A DNA stretch of 14,972 nt from CAYUBI01 sp964443005 (GCA_964443005.1 CAYUBI010000059.1:1-14972), one strand, 5' to 3'; shown: positions 6,301 through 12,290, counted from the first letter of the stretch. The notes: generated from the letters alone by a model not told the origin. A program made the numbers and translations.

Positions 6301-9178
6301 GTATTTCTGTTGCATCGCCAATAGGGAATTCATTGATAGCTTGCTGAATGGTATTCATATAGGTTTCTCCAATGTGAATACGGCTATAGAGTTTAATGCT
6401 TTTTGTAATTGTAGAAGAAGCATTAAAATTGTCCCAAACTGTTAATCGAATGTTATAAGTGTTAGCAATTGCATAATCTTCAAAAAAGATTGGTGCGTAA
6501 ATGGTCATTGATACGACAATGCCGCCATAACTCCAAACTGCTATATTATTAATAGCATCATAGGTGATGCTGTCACCATTGCCAAAATCCATAGCATACA
6601 TCACAACTTGTCCATCATTATCTGTTGCGACTGTTGCATCAAAGGTAATTGTACATGTGATATTATCTGTAATTACGCTGGGTAAAAAATTGGCTGTTGG
6701 ATTAAAGTTAATATAAATACTCGAAGTCGTACTTCCTGCTGCACCCCAGCTGTCTGTGACAGTGAGTACAATGTTATGTGTGCCTGAACGACTGAAGGAG
6801 ATATTGGTTGTTATGCCTATTGTTACAATGGTTCCTGTATCGCCTTCAATTGTCCATCGCCATCCAATAACTGATTGGTCAAAGTCTGTTGAAAATCCTC
6901 CATCAAAATTGATAGTTGTTGTTATGTTTCCGGTAGGAGGACTAGCGTGAATATGGGCAGTTGGATTAAAATTAACATATACCCATGATGTAGTCACCCC
7001 AACGCCGCCCAAGGCATCATGAACGCGTAACGTAATGTTTTTCGTTCCAGGTGTTTGATAGATATGTTCTTTAAATGTTACAGGCGATACAGTTTGTTCA
7101 GTAGTGCCATCGCCAAAATTCCATTCATAGGTAAAATTAGCAGTTCCGCTTTCATAATCAATCGATTGTGAACCATCCAAAACAACAGTAAAGGGAATGT
7201 TGCCAGTTGTAATATGCGATGCAATTGACGCAGTAGGATTGTAGTTGATATAAATAGTATTTGATGTAGAGGCACCTGCACCCCAGTTGTCAGATACAGT
7301 AAGCATAATATTATGGGTTCCAGGTGTTGAAAACGTATGCCCAAAGGCTTCTGACATTGACCAAAGTCTTCCATCAATAAGCCATCTACGACTGATAATA
7401 TGGTTTTCATAATCTGTAGATTGATCTGTAAAAGAGATATCTGTAGGAATATTGCCTGTTAGACGGCTAGTAGCAAATTGGGCTGTAGGCGTAAAGTTAA
7501 TGTAAATTGATGCAGATGCAAAGGCAGTTACATCGAAATTATCAATGACAGTGATGCTAATATTATAGGTGCCTCCACTTGTATACGTATGCGTGACAAT
7601 TGATGCAAGCATTGATGCAGATGTACCGTCCCCAAAGGACCAGTTGTACCTTGAAATAGTCCCGTCTGTGTCTATTGCTGTTGCACTAAAGGTGATGGTG
7701 CTAGGAATATTTCCGCTAGGCGGCAAAGTCGCAAGCGAAACTGTGGGTGCATAATTAATATATACAGATGATGTTGTTGTGCTTGATGCACCGTTGTTAT
7801 CAATGACATTTAACGTAATATTTGTGGTGCCGCTTTGAGAAAAAGTATAAGGCAGTATCGGAATAGATGTAATAGTCTGAGTTACACTACCTAGAGTATT
7901 TTTAAATGTCCATTGATACCATGAAATTGTACCATCAAAATCAGTTGATCCACTAGCATCTAATGTAATAATTGACGGATTGTTGCCTGTAGGTTGGGAT
8001 AGTGTGAATGTAGCAGTTGGCGAATAATTACAGTAAATATTGTTTGAGGTTGTAGACGTCATTCCAAAATTGTCACTAACAATGAGTACAATATCATGAG
8101 TTCCAGGTGTTGAAAATAAATGTGAATATGAATTGCTAACTCGATTTACTGTAATTGTTCCATCAATGATCCATTGATAATTGATAATTCTACCATCTAA
8201 GTCAGTTGAACCTGAGGCATTTAGTATAATTGTGCTGGGTATATTCGCTGTAGTAGGTAAGATTGTAAATGACGCTGTTGGTGGGAAATTAAGGTGCACA
8301 TTCAAAGCAGCACTTTTCGTAACGCCAACATTGTCCATGACTGTTACCGATACATTACGTGTTCCAGGTGTTTCGTAATAGTAGTCAGTTGTTGGAGTTT
8401 CGGTGTTCAGTGTTGTACCATTTCCAAAATTCCATAAATAATTGATAATAATTCCGTCATTATCTGTTGAGCCGACTGCAGAGAAATTTAATGTAGCTGG
8501 CGTGTTGGCTGTTATAGGAGATACCGTAAGTATAACCGTTGGCGAGAAATTGATGTAAATGTTGAAGGATATTGTATTTGTGAGTCCGTAGATGTCTCTG
8601 ATTAGCATCAATACATTTTTGGTTCCGCCACTAGCAAAACTGTGACTAGTTGTTGGAACTGTTAGTAGGTTGCTAGCCGAGCTATCTCCGAAATCCCAAC
8701 TGTACGAAGCAATACGTACATCGTCTGTAGATGCCGAAGCATTGAATGTAACAATTTCATTCATGTTAGCAGTTGGTTTAACGAAAAATGAAGCAGTTGG
8801 ATATCCATTAATATATACAGACGTTGTTGCCATTGTTGCTGCTGCATTTTCAGAAGACCATAATGGGTCAGCTGTTATTCGTAATTGAATTGTTTTTCGT
8901 CCAATACTTTGGTAGTTATGTGCTAAAATATCGCCGGTTGTGCGCATAATTCCAGACATTGTTTGTCCATCGCCAAAGTCAATTAAATACGAAACTGTTG
9001 CATTTCCAGCCATGATTGTCGTTGAAAAATTTACAGTTGAATTAATATTAGCAGTGATAGCTGATGCCGTAAAAGCGGTAATAATGACACTTGTATCTAA
9101 TGGTTTGAAATCCGCATTAATTACAGAGCAGAATAATAAGAAAAAAAGGCCAATTGAAGCTGCGATCCGTCGCATCAT
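3344..9178 (-). CDS. Giant PKD-repeat / beta-helix surface protein with FlgD-Ig C-terminal domain
   Basis: This is a 1944-residue exported protein. A signal peptide (1-22) is followed by ten PKD-type Ig repeats (about 33-931), with WDFGD, WNFGNG, WSFGDG or degenerate forms in each. The repeats are separated by the linker Y-I-N-[FY]-x-P-T at 84-91 residue spacing. Residues 932-1327 form a right-handed beta-helix with many GGGI and GAGIY turns (NNQAHAGGGI, NDFGGGIYL, NPGAGIA), similar to pectate-lyase or Pmp-type helices. An Ig-like stretch follows (1335-1420), then an eleventh PKD domain (1424-1508). Next is a region with paired ISIPY/LIGNPY and GYWVY/GYWLY motifs (1513-1670). The last part, 1841-1944, is a FlgD-Ig C-terminal domain (YPNPFNP, VWDGRDNGGE, NGLYVYLI). 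The start (first of two ATGs) lies 12 bases after GGGGAGG at 9191-9197. It is likely a surface adhesin or carbohydrate-interacting protein. No catalytic residues for a lyase are evident, so no enzymatic role is claimed. Confidence 0.88.
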   Translation of the reverse strand: MMRRIAASIGLFFLLFCSVINADFKPLDTSVIITAFTASAITANINSTVNFSTTIMAGNATVSYLIDFGDGQTMSGIMRTTGDILAHNYQSIGRKTIQLRITADPLWSSENAAATMATTSVYINGYPTASFFVKPTANMNEIVTFNASASTDDVRIASYSWDFGDSSASNLLTVPTTSHSFASGGTKNVLMLIRDIYGLTNTISFNIYINFSPTVILTVSPITANTPATLNFSAVGSTDNDGIIINYLWNFGNGTTLNTETPTTDYYYETPGTRNVSVTVMDNVGVTKSAALNVHLNFPPTASFTILPTTANIPSTIILNASGSTDLDGRIINYQWIIDGTITVNRVSNSYSHLFSTPGTHDIVLIVSDNFGMTSTTSNNIYCNYSPTATFTLSQPTGNNPSIITLDASGSTDFDGTISWYQWTFKNTLGSVTQTITSIPILPYTFSQSGTTNITLNVIDNNGASSTTTSSVYINYAPTVSLATLPPSGNIPSTITFSATAIDTDGTISRYNWSFGDGTSASMLASIVTHTYTSGGTYNISITVIDNFDVTAFASASIYINFTPTAQFATSRLTGNIPTDISFTDQSTDYENHIISRRWLIDGRLWSMSEAFGHTFSTPGTHNIMLTVSDNWGAGASTSNTIYINYNPTASIASHITTGNIPFTVVLDGSQSIDYESGTANFTYEWNFGDGTTEQTVSPVTFKEHIYQTPGTKNITLRVHDALGGVGVTTSWVYVNFNPTAHIHASPPTGNITTTINFDGGFSTDFDQSVIGWRWTIEGDTGTIVTIGITTNISFSRSGTHNIVLTVTDSWGAAGSTTSSIYINFNPTANFLPSVITDNITCTITFDATVATDNDGQVVMYAMDFGNGDSITYDAINNIAVWSYGGIVVSMTIYAPIFFEDYAIANTYNIRLTVWDNFNASSTITKSIKLYSRIHIGETYMNTIQQAINEFPIGDATEILINGGEIYNEFLIITKNISLRNSHATERIIIVAPTQNFRPLLISSAVPISVNITGFTFDGGRNLNSEGAGILITGNSAITVNIINCTVRNNQAHAGGGIANYGVLILTSSNIENNSAPNPGGTGGGIINYNIISLNSTLISGNMVYTNGAGIYSASGRIFSYRSRFSHNAANDFGGGIYLNSGTALLDATQFDSNQSMNPGAGIAAVNNSQITLSNMLIVKNNATNGGAGIYLNQSTANIYNSTFADNIASSGKAIFSASGGAISVYNSIFYHEQTAINDVEIFLQNDSRRITLVRTLYQSLTNNGPATNVISLNTVIGMDPVFMLGNYQLSKYSPFNNYGSNAFGVTFMDINNNLRITNNVIDLGAYETFDDAAPVTPTLLIHGWNGFATKNELVTLNLICSPDLYAIQTSGVPATIIHEEFATTASIILTLTHFGNTFNVIFLDRVGNQSPTFSLRITQDNLPTASFTYSMITGNIPLTITFNAANSTDNDGIIVLYQWEFSNGTVTSSVSPSIRIIFDQAQSLAVTLTVYDNELLPGIATRTITIKTKQIAKGLSLISIPYITTTDMAILLNNSAPQVFYWDTAIDPQFYLSYINHQIATFNLGHGYWVYVTTTTNLLNSTQQFWPTTQSFSISLNANWNLIGNPYQQDLAFSDLSVSYNGTLYTYMQAVQNGIIYDTFWEYDSTTTNYYIQASKLSMWKGYWLYAAKPCQLKFPAVVSLSIQASALSIKAKTASINGQVEFTLQDGTERDWSRLIFSPESTIDYEAFSDSLKAPWSPRQSIQLSLVNQLWDNPLAIDVRPLQEGLVSYVLVQNKTSRPLNLLYQTNTKVPGVFQFRWQDQVMEGQKSGKLVIAPALGITKVEVYYLHAIPDFQLTGLIGYPNPFNPISQINSERNITIEYTLSPSNASGYIKVFDINGRVIRTFTFLDGEPGGKNGLNQLVWDGRDNGGELQPNGLYVYLIKVQSADQTIIKKGKCVLWKK
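6386..9082 (-). repeat. Ten tandem PKD-domain repeats in coding sequence
   Basis: Within the giant protein, residues 33-931 consist of ten consecutive PKD-type modules. Linkers of the form Y-I-N-F/Y-x-P-T start near residues 122, 208, 295, 382, 473, 559, 643, 734 and 822. The DNA of the repeats is diverged, so this is old protein-level duplication and not a recent tandem array. Several modules have replaced the FGDG turn (for example WIIDG, WTFKN, WTIEGD). The tenth is longer, with an extra stretch at about 870-905. Confidence 0.85.
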
Positions 9179-9217
9179 AGTATAAAAATTCCTCCCCTGA
9201 AATAGCTTCCTTATACT

Positions 9218-9226
9218 ATAATACCA
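9218..9226 (-). promoter_or_regulatory. Extended -10 promoter of the surface-protein operon (putative)
   Basis: On the minus strand TGG is followed directly by TATTAT, an extended -10 element. Transcription would start near 9211, leaving about 33 bases of leader with the GGGGAGG ribosome site at 9191-9197. The -35 region (CTAGCA at 17 bases) is poor, which is common for extended -10 promoters. No experiment or second copy supports it here. Confidence 0.4.
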
Positions 9227-9276
9227 ACTTTTTTATAAATTGCTAGGGTGAAGTATCTTTATTCGTTGGTTAGCAG

Positions 9277-9939
9277 TTATTTAGATTGAAAATGACGTTC
9301 AAGGCCAAACAAGTCATAAGGTTTTTTCGCAAAATGATCATTAAATAGGAAAACGATTAGCATAATATAAGCAATAAATCCAACAACAATCAGTAACTGA
9401 ATTTTGGATGTTTTTTGAATGGCTTGTTTTGCTTTAACTTCACACACTTCACCTGGACAGTATTGTACTTTTTCTTTAAAAAATAGAGGATAAAACTTAC
9501 AGCCTAAACAAATTCCAAAGGCTGTTTCAAAAAATAAAAATATTAGACACAGCATACAAATGATCCCAGTTATTGGACTATAGGAGTTAAAAATTACCAT
9601 TAAAATAAGCATAATTGTTGCTAAAATTATTCCAATTATCCATGCAAACTTTTTTTGTGGAGCACCCACATATTCAGGAACTTGATTGCTAACAATTAAG
9701 CGTCCAAGAATTAAGGTAGGGGAAAATTTAGGATTAATGAAGACTCGAATGACCATATCTGTCAGAAATATAATCACTGTATATTTGATTAATAAAAAAT
9801 TAGTTTTGATTGCGGCTTCCATTATTGAAATAAACATCATTACAAAAAGGATTCCTGCAGCTGCTCTGATTTCTCGTTCATTTAAAACTGGAATGGTATA
9901 ACCTTCTACGTCTTCGCCAAATTTTATTAGTTTACTCAT
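9277..9939 (-). CDS. DUF4395 membrane protein with extra C-terminal helix
   Basis: This 220-residue integral membrane protein has about five helices (25-45, 48-66, 99-117, 122-143, 180-199). Family marks of DUF4395 are visible: an N-terminal soluble piece with NEREIRAAAGI, then FINPKFSPTLILGRLI, GAPQKKFAWIIG at 92-103, and FGICLGCKFYPLFF at 141-154. The last contains the conserved C-L-G-C pair (Cys144, Cys147). The family function is unknown; its cysteines suggest a redox or metal role. This copy has a second pair, CPGEVC (161-166), and an additional helix beyond the usual domain end. The start at 9939 is set by AAGGAG six bases upstream and by a promoter at 9967-9996. An upstream in-frame start at 9996 would lie within that promoter and is rejected. 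The gene appears to be transcribed alone. Confidence 0.8.
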   Translation of the reverse strand: MSKLIKFGEDVEGYTIPVLNEREIRAAAGILFVMMFISIMEAAIKTNFLLIKYTVIIFLTDMVIRVFINPKFSPTLILGRLIVSNQVPEYVGAPQKKFAWIIGIILATIMLILMVIFNSYSPITGIICMLCLIFLFFETAFGICLGCKFYPLFFKEKVQYCPGEVCEVKAKQAIQKTSKIQLLIVVGFIAYIMLIVFLFNDHFAKKPYDLFGLERHFQSK

Positions 9940-9966
9940 GGTAGACTCCTTTTTCGTTTGATGATT

Positions 9967-9996
9967 ATTGTACAGTAAAAATGACTCTATTGTCAC
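9967..9996 (-). promoter_or_regulatory. Sigma70-type promoter of the DUF4395 gene
   Basis: On the minus strand GTGACA (9996-9991; five of six bases match TTGACA) and TACAAT (9972-9967) are separated by 18 bases. The predicted transcription start near 9960 is about ten bases upstream of the AAGGAG ribosome site and 21 bases before the ATG at 9939. Confidence 0.6.
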
Positions 9997-10048
9997 AACA
10001 TATTTGGTTCACTCAGAAATTACATTGAGAATATAGAATTTTGGTTTT

Positions 10049-10066
10049 ATACTTATTTAAGTATAT
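10049..10066. repeat. Perfect 8-2-8 inverted repeat in intergenic region
   Basis: The sequence is TATACTTA-TT-TAAGTATA, a perfect palindrome with a 2-base centre. It lies 37 bases beyond the stop of the U32-like gene and about 80 bases upstream of the DUF4395 promoter. It has no G/C stem and no T-tract, so it is not a typical terminator. The symmetry could be an operator for a dimeric repressor, but no regulator is encoded nearby. The function is unknown. Confidence 0.35.
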
Positions 10067-10102
10067 TATAGCCAATGAAGTGCTTGGGGTGGCTTTGTAT
10101 TG

Positions 10103-11293
10103 TTAGCCAATATTGTGAAATTCCTCAGTTGCTTTGCGATGTAATTGGTTGTGTAAGCGTGACGCATCTATACTTGTATAGCGATATTGATTTTCTTCAT
10201 AGACTTTCGGCCATGCATATTCGTTGAGAATGAACCATACACTCTTGGGATAGTTTTGTCTAAATGATAAATTTATTTCAATAGGCGTATTACCAGATAT
10301 GTTACATGTGCTTGGACATGTTTCTTCTTTTTGTAGAGTCGCAAATGTTTTGCATAAGACAATGAAATCTTGTTGCGACGGTGTTGTTCTAGCTGCTATT
10401 TTGAAAGTATTAATTCCCAAATCTAAGATATCGCTAAAATCAGTTGGGCGATTGATAAGGCCATTTGAAAAATATGAATGCTGACATCCTCGCCAGCCTT
10501 CACCACTGAAGTGGTTTTCTTTTGTTGCATAAAACTGTTTTGGGATAATTGGCATTTTTGTTATAGGCTGAATTCCATTATAATGTGCAGAACAATCATT
10601 TAAGTCACGAGTTCCACAAAAATGATTTAAAAATAGGATCGTTTTTTTACTTAAAACACTGCTTTCAGTTGTTAAACTAGATAAAAAATTAAAAGAACTT
10701 AATTGTGATAAAGGAACAACTTTATCATATAATGAGTACAAAAATGAGTAATATTCAGTTAAAAATTTATCTTGTGTTGATAATGTTTTGAATTTATTTT
10801 CAAAATGAATAATGTTGGGTTCAAAAACTGCAGATATGCACGAAGCAATGATTTCTAGTTCAGGAAACGCCTTGCGAAGAGTTGGCAAAAGGGCATTGTC
10901 TGCTATAGTTATTGAATTTCGTGTTCCAGTATCTATTCCTGATTGAACCATTTTTTCAATAAATTTCAGTTCTGTTTTGTTTAGAGCTGTTGATGTTGTT
11001 CGTGTGGGTGAGCCATTCAGCGCCAGATTAAAAGGCAAGTGTTTCGCATTAAGCTGTTGATAGAGTGTTGTGATTTTCCCTTCATCCTCATGTTCATGCT
11101 GATTCATAAACGACGCATGTTGAAGTCGTTCTCTGCTATAGACTAAAACATTTAGCCGTAAATTAAAGAGAGCGTTAATTTCTGCGATAAACTTTTCAAT
11201 ATTATGTGCGATATTTGCTCCAGTAAAAAAGTTGGGACCACATTCCAAGGTTAGTGTTTTAAGTTGTTTAGTTGCAATAAGTTTTGTTTTCAT
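10103..11293 (-). CDS. U32-peptidase-like TIM-barrel protein (divergent, putative)
   Basis: This 396-residue protein has no signal peptide or membrane segment. Several stretches match the pattern of the U32 (collagenase-like, PrtC/UbiU/UbiV) family: SITIADNALLPTLRKAFPEL at 127-146, followed by EIIASCISA. KVVPLSQLSS comes at 191-200, the place of the usual 'R-x-V-L-x-R-E-L-S' strand, and LDLGINTFKIAAR at 290-302 corresponds to 'G-V-x-x-x-K-I-E-G-R'. Cysteines at 226, 234, 270, 326 and 330 could hold an Fe-S cluster as in UbiU/V, but their spacing (C-x7-C, then 35, 55 and 3 residues apart) is unusual. U32 proteins act in prephenate/tRNA or quinone hydroxylation and putative proteolysis, so a substrate cannot be assigned. 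The ATG at 11293 is preferred; an in-frame TTG at 11332 is possible. Neither has a clear ribosome site. The gene is divergent from the release-factor-like gene. Confidence 0.55.
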   Translation of the reverse strand: MKTKLIATKQLKTLTLECGPNFFTGANIAHNIEKFIAEINALFNLRLNVLVYSRERLQHASFMNQHEHEDEGKITTLYQQLNAKHLPFNLALNGSPTRTTSTALNKTELKFIEKMVQSGIDTGTRNSITIADNALLPTLRKAFPELEIIASCISAVFEPNIIHFENKFKTLSTQDKFLTEYYSFLYSLYDKVVPLSQLSSFNFLSSLTTESSVLSKKTILFLNHFCGTRDLNDCSAHYNGIQPITKMPIIPKQFYATKENHFSGEGWRGCQHSYFSNGLINRPTDFSDILDLGINTFKIAARTTPSQQDFIVLCKTFATLQKEETCPSTCNISGNTPIEINLSFRQNYPKSVWFILNEYAWPKVYEENQYRYTSIDASRLHNQLHRKATEEFHNIG

Positions 11294-11336
11294 AATGGAA
11301 TATATCGATATGAACGAGTGAGTTTCCCACAAAAAT

Positions 11337-11365
11337 TTAAAATGTAGGAAGAATTATGATAAAAT
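11337..11365 (+). promoter_or_regulatory. Extended -10 promoter, nearly leaderless transcript (putative)
   Basis: TTAAAA (11337-11342, four of six bases match TTGACA) and TAAAAT (11360-11365) are 17 bases apart, with TGA directly before the -10. The predicted start near 11372 is only about three bases before the ATG at 11375. This agrees with the absence of a ribosome binding site upstream of that gene. Confidence 0.45.
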
Positions 11366-11374
11366 AGATGTTTC

Positions 11375-11791
11375 ATGGAAACAACAATCATTTCATCTCA
11401 AAAACAAAATGAACTTAAAAATAGAATGACTGCTCTGGGGTTAAGCGAAGATTCGTTTGTTGAAAAATTTGTCTTGGGTAGTGGAAAAGGTGGACAAAAA
11501 ATCAATAAGACCTTTTCGTGTGTTTATTTAAAACATATTCCAACAGGAGTTGAGGTGAAATGCCAAAAAGATCGTTCCCGAGCATTGAATCGTTTTATGG
11601 CTAGACGACAACTATGTGATAAACTTGAAACTATTATTTTTCAAAATCAATCAAAAGAGTTAGCAGAACAAGCTAAAATACGCAAACAAAAGAAAAGACG
11701 CTCCCGTAAAACAAAAGAAAAAATTTTACAAGATAAAAAAGTGCTTTCCCGAAAAAAAGAAACTCGAAAAACGTTAGTGATTGAAGCATAA
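11375..11791 (+). CDS. Release-factor-like GGQ protein (RF-1 domain; ribosome rescue, putative)
   Basis: This 138-residue protein is an RF-1 domain without the stop-codon-recognition domains of PrfA/PrfB. It has the motif GSGKGGQKINKT (35-46), in which GGQ (39-41) places the catalytic glutamine in the peptidyl-transferase centre. Then come CVYLKHIPTGVEVKCQKDRS (quoted to its limit) and the helix RALNRFMARRQLCDKLE. A very basic tail (about 102-132, RKQKKRRSRKTKEK) resembles the ArfB/mtRF-R (C12orf65) tail that lies in the mRNA channel of stalled ribosomes. The most likely role is hydrolysis of peptidyl-tRNA on stalled ribosomes or on split large subunits. The order 'LKHIPTGVEVKCQ-x-x-RS' is closer to the mtRF-R type than to ArfB. 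No Shine-Dalgarno is seen before the ATG, and the promoter suggests a near-leaderless mRNA. Residues 1-25 form a short helical N-terminus. Confidence 0.85.
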   Translation: METTIISSQKQNELKNRMTALGLSEDSFVEKFVLGSGKGGQKINKTFSCVYLKHIPTGVEVKCQKDRSRALNRFMARRQLCDKLETIIFQNQSKELAEQAKIRKQKKRRSRKTKEKILQDKKVLSRKKETRKTLVIEA

Positions 11792-11854
11792 GCTTGCAAA
11801 TTAATTGATGAAATTGTAATTGTTGTTTGATATCAAATATCGCCAAGCTTTTTT
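11790..11854 (+). terminator. Probable terminator of the GGQ-protein gene
   Basis: AAGCTTG (11790-11796) pairs perfectly with CAAGCTT (11844-11850), and a run of six T follows (11849-11854). The stem begins within the stop codon. The loop of about 47 bases is long and contains a smaller palindrome, TTTGATATCAAA, which may fold by itself. The long loop lowers confidence. Confidence 0.45.
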
Positions 11855-11978
11855 ATGTTAGGCTTTTCTCCTATAAAATAAATCAAATGATGTATTTTTG
11901 AGTCAATTATCTAAAACATTAAAAATAGTTGTTGTAATGTAACTGTTAGTTGCGTTAAATGAATTCGTTTTGTATACT

Positions 11979-12003
11979 TATAATGAATGCATCGAGTCGG
12001 AGG
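11979..12003 (+). promoter_or_regulatory. Promoter -10 and ribosome site of the toxin-antitoxin relic
   Basis: A consensus TATAAT lies at 11979-11984, with a weak -35 (TTAAAT, 18 bases upstream). GGAGG at 11999-12003 lies six bases before the ATG at 12010. These expression signals are intact although the genes they served are not. The rest of 11855-11978 shows no gene or clear signal. Confidence 0.5.
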
Positions 12004-12009
12004 TAAATT

Positions 12010-12078
12010 ATGGGAACTATAACAATTAGAAATATTGATGATCAATTGAATAAGGTGTTGAAGCAATATGCAAACTAA
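12010..12078 (+). pseudogene. Type II antitoxin (FitA/VapB-like) N-terminal remnant
   Basis: A 22-codon ORF with strong initiation signals (GGAGG, six bases before ATG) reads MGTITIRNIDDQLNKVLKQY, then AN and a stop. 'TITIRNIDDQLNKVLK' is the N-terminal ribbon-helix start of FitA/VapB-type antitoxins (typical form: xITIRNLDDxLxxxLRxxA), which bind DNA through this beta strand. A complete antitoxin has about 70-85 residues, so two thirds are missing. Directly after it, in another frame, comes the C-terminus of the matching toxin class. The arrangement shows that an internal deletion removed the rest of the antitoxin and most of the toxin. The peptide may still be translated, but it lacks the helices needed for dimerisation and toxin binding. 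Confidence 0.75.
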
Positions 12079-12181
12079 TGATATTTGGATTGCCGCGAAT
12101 ACAATGAAAAATGGTATAGGGCTATATACGTTAGATAAGCATTTTAACAAAATAGAAGGTTTACAATTAATATTAGCATAG
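12068..12181 (+). pseudogene. PIN-domain toxin (VapC/FitB-like) C-terminal remnant
   Basis: This reading frame, offset from the antitoxin remnant, encodes NDIWIAANTMKNGIGLYTLD, followed by KHFNKIEGLQLILA and a stop. It matches the end of PIN-domain RNases: N-D-x-W-I-A-A carries one catalytic aspartate, T-x-D-x-H-F another, and a terminal I-x-G-L-x-L strand follows. Full-length toxins have about 130-140 residues, so only the last quarter remains. It contains two of the four acidic residues needed for catalysis and cannot form the active site. The ATG at 12068 overlaps the antitoxin remnant, but it sits at the deletion joint and is probably not a natural start. The deletion is estimated at around 400-450 bp from usual family lengths. 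Confidence 0.78.
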
Positions 12182-12225
12182 TCGATTGTAAAATATAGGG
12201 ATAAATTCGGTGAAATTTCGCTGGA

Positions 12226-12254
12226 TTGTTTGTTCTCTTTAGATTTGTTACAAT
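12226..12254 (+). promoter_or_regulatory. Promoter of the unknown gene-ligA operon
   Basis: TTGTTT (12226-12231) and TACAAT (12249-12254) are 17 bases apart, and TGT directly precedes the -10 (extended -10, TGN). The predicted start near 12261 leaves a 30-base leader with AGAGG at 12280-12284. The bases between the toxin remnant and this promoter (12182-12225) hold nothing recognisable. Confidence 0.55.
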
Positions 12255-12290
12255 ATTATATGTAGATAATTAATATTAAAGAGGTAGTCT

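Noticed and set aside
6030..6445. Plus-strand open frames inside the giant surface-protein gene
   Set aside because: They overlap the beta-helix coding region in antisense, have no ribosome site, and their products are low-information shadows. The same holds for the short plus-strand frames at 6756-6950, 7569-7754, 8181-8378, 8670-8888 and 8940-9185.
6386..9082. Periodic structure considered as a CRISPR array or phase-variable DNA repeats
   Set aside because: The period is about 260 bp, the copies are diverged at DNA level, and the region is one continuous coding frame with PKD domains.
9241..9275. Possible hairpin (TGCTA...TAGCA) after the DUF4395 gene
   Set aside because: The stem has only five pairs, there is no T-tract, and it abuts the operon promoter.
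9940..9996. Upstream start for the DUF4395 gene (19 extra residues)
   Set aside because: It lies within the predicted promoter, has no ribosome site, and the AAGGAG six bases before the ATG at 9939 fits much better.
10072..10120. Repeated AGCCAAT and a short AGCCA/TGGCT stem near the U32-like gene end
   Set aside because: The repeat is 7 bases and the stem 5 pairs; this is within chance in this composition.
11294..11332. Upstream TTG start for the U32-like gene (13 extra residues)
   Set aside because: TTG without a ribosome site is less likely than the ATG at 11293. The extra residues show no family similarity. It remains possible.
11911..12150. Minus-strand open frame of 79 codons
   Set aside because: It is antisense to the toxin-antitoxin relic, whose sense-strand pieces match known families and have a promoter and ribosome site.
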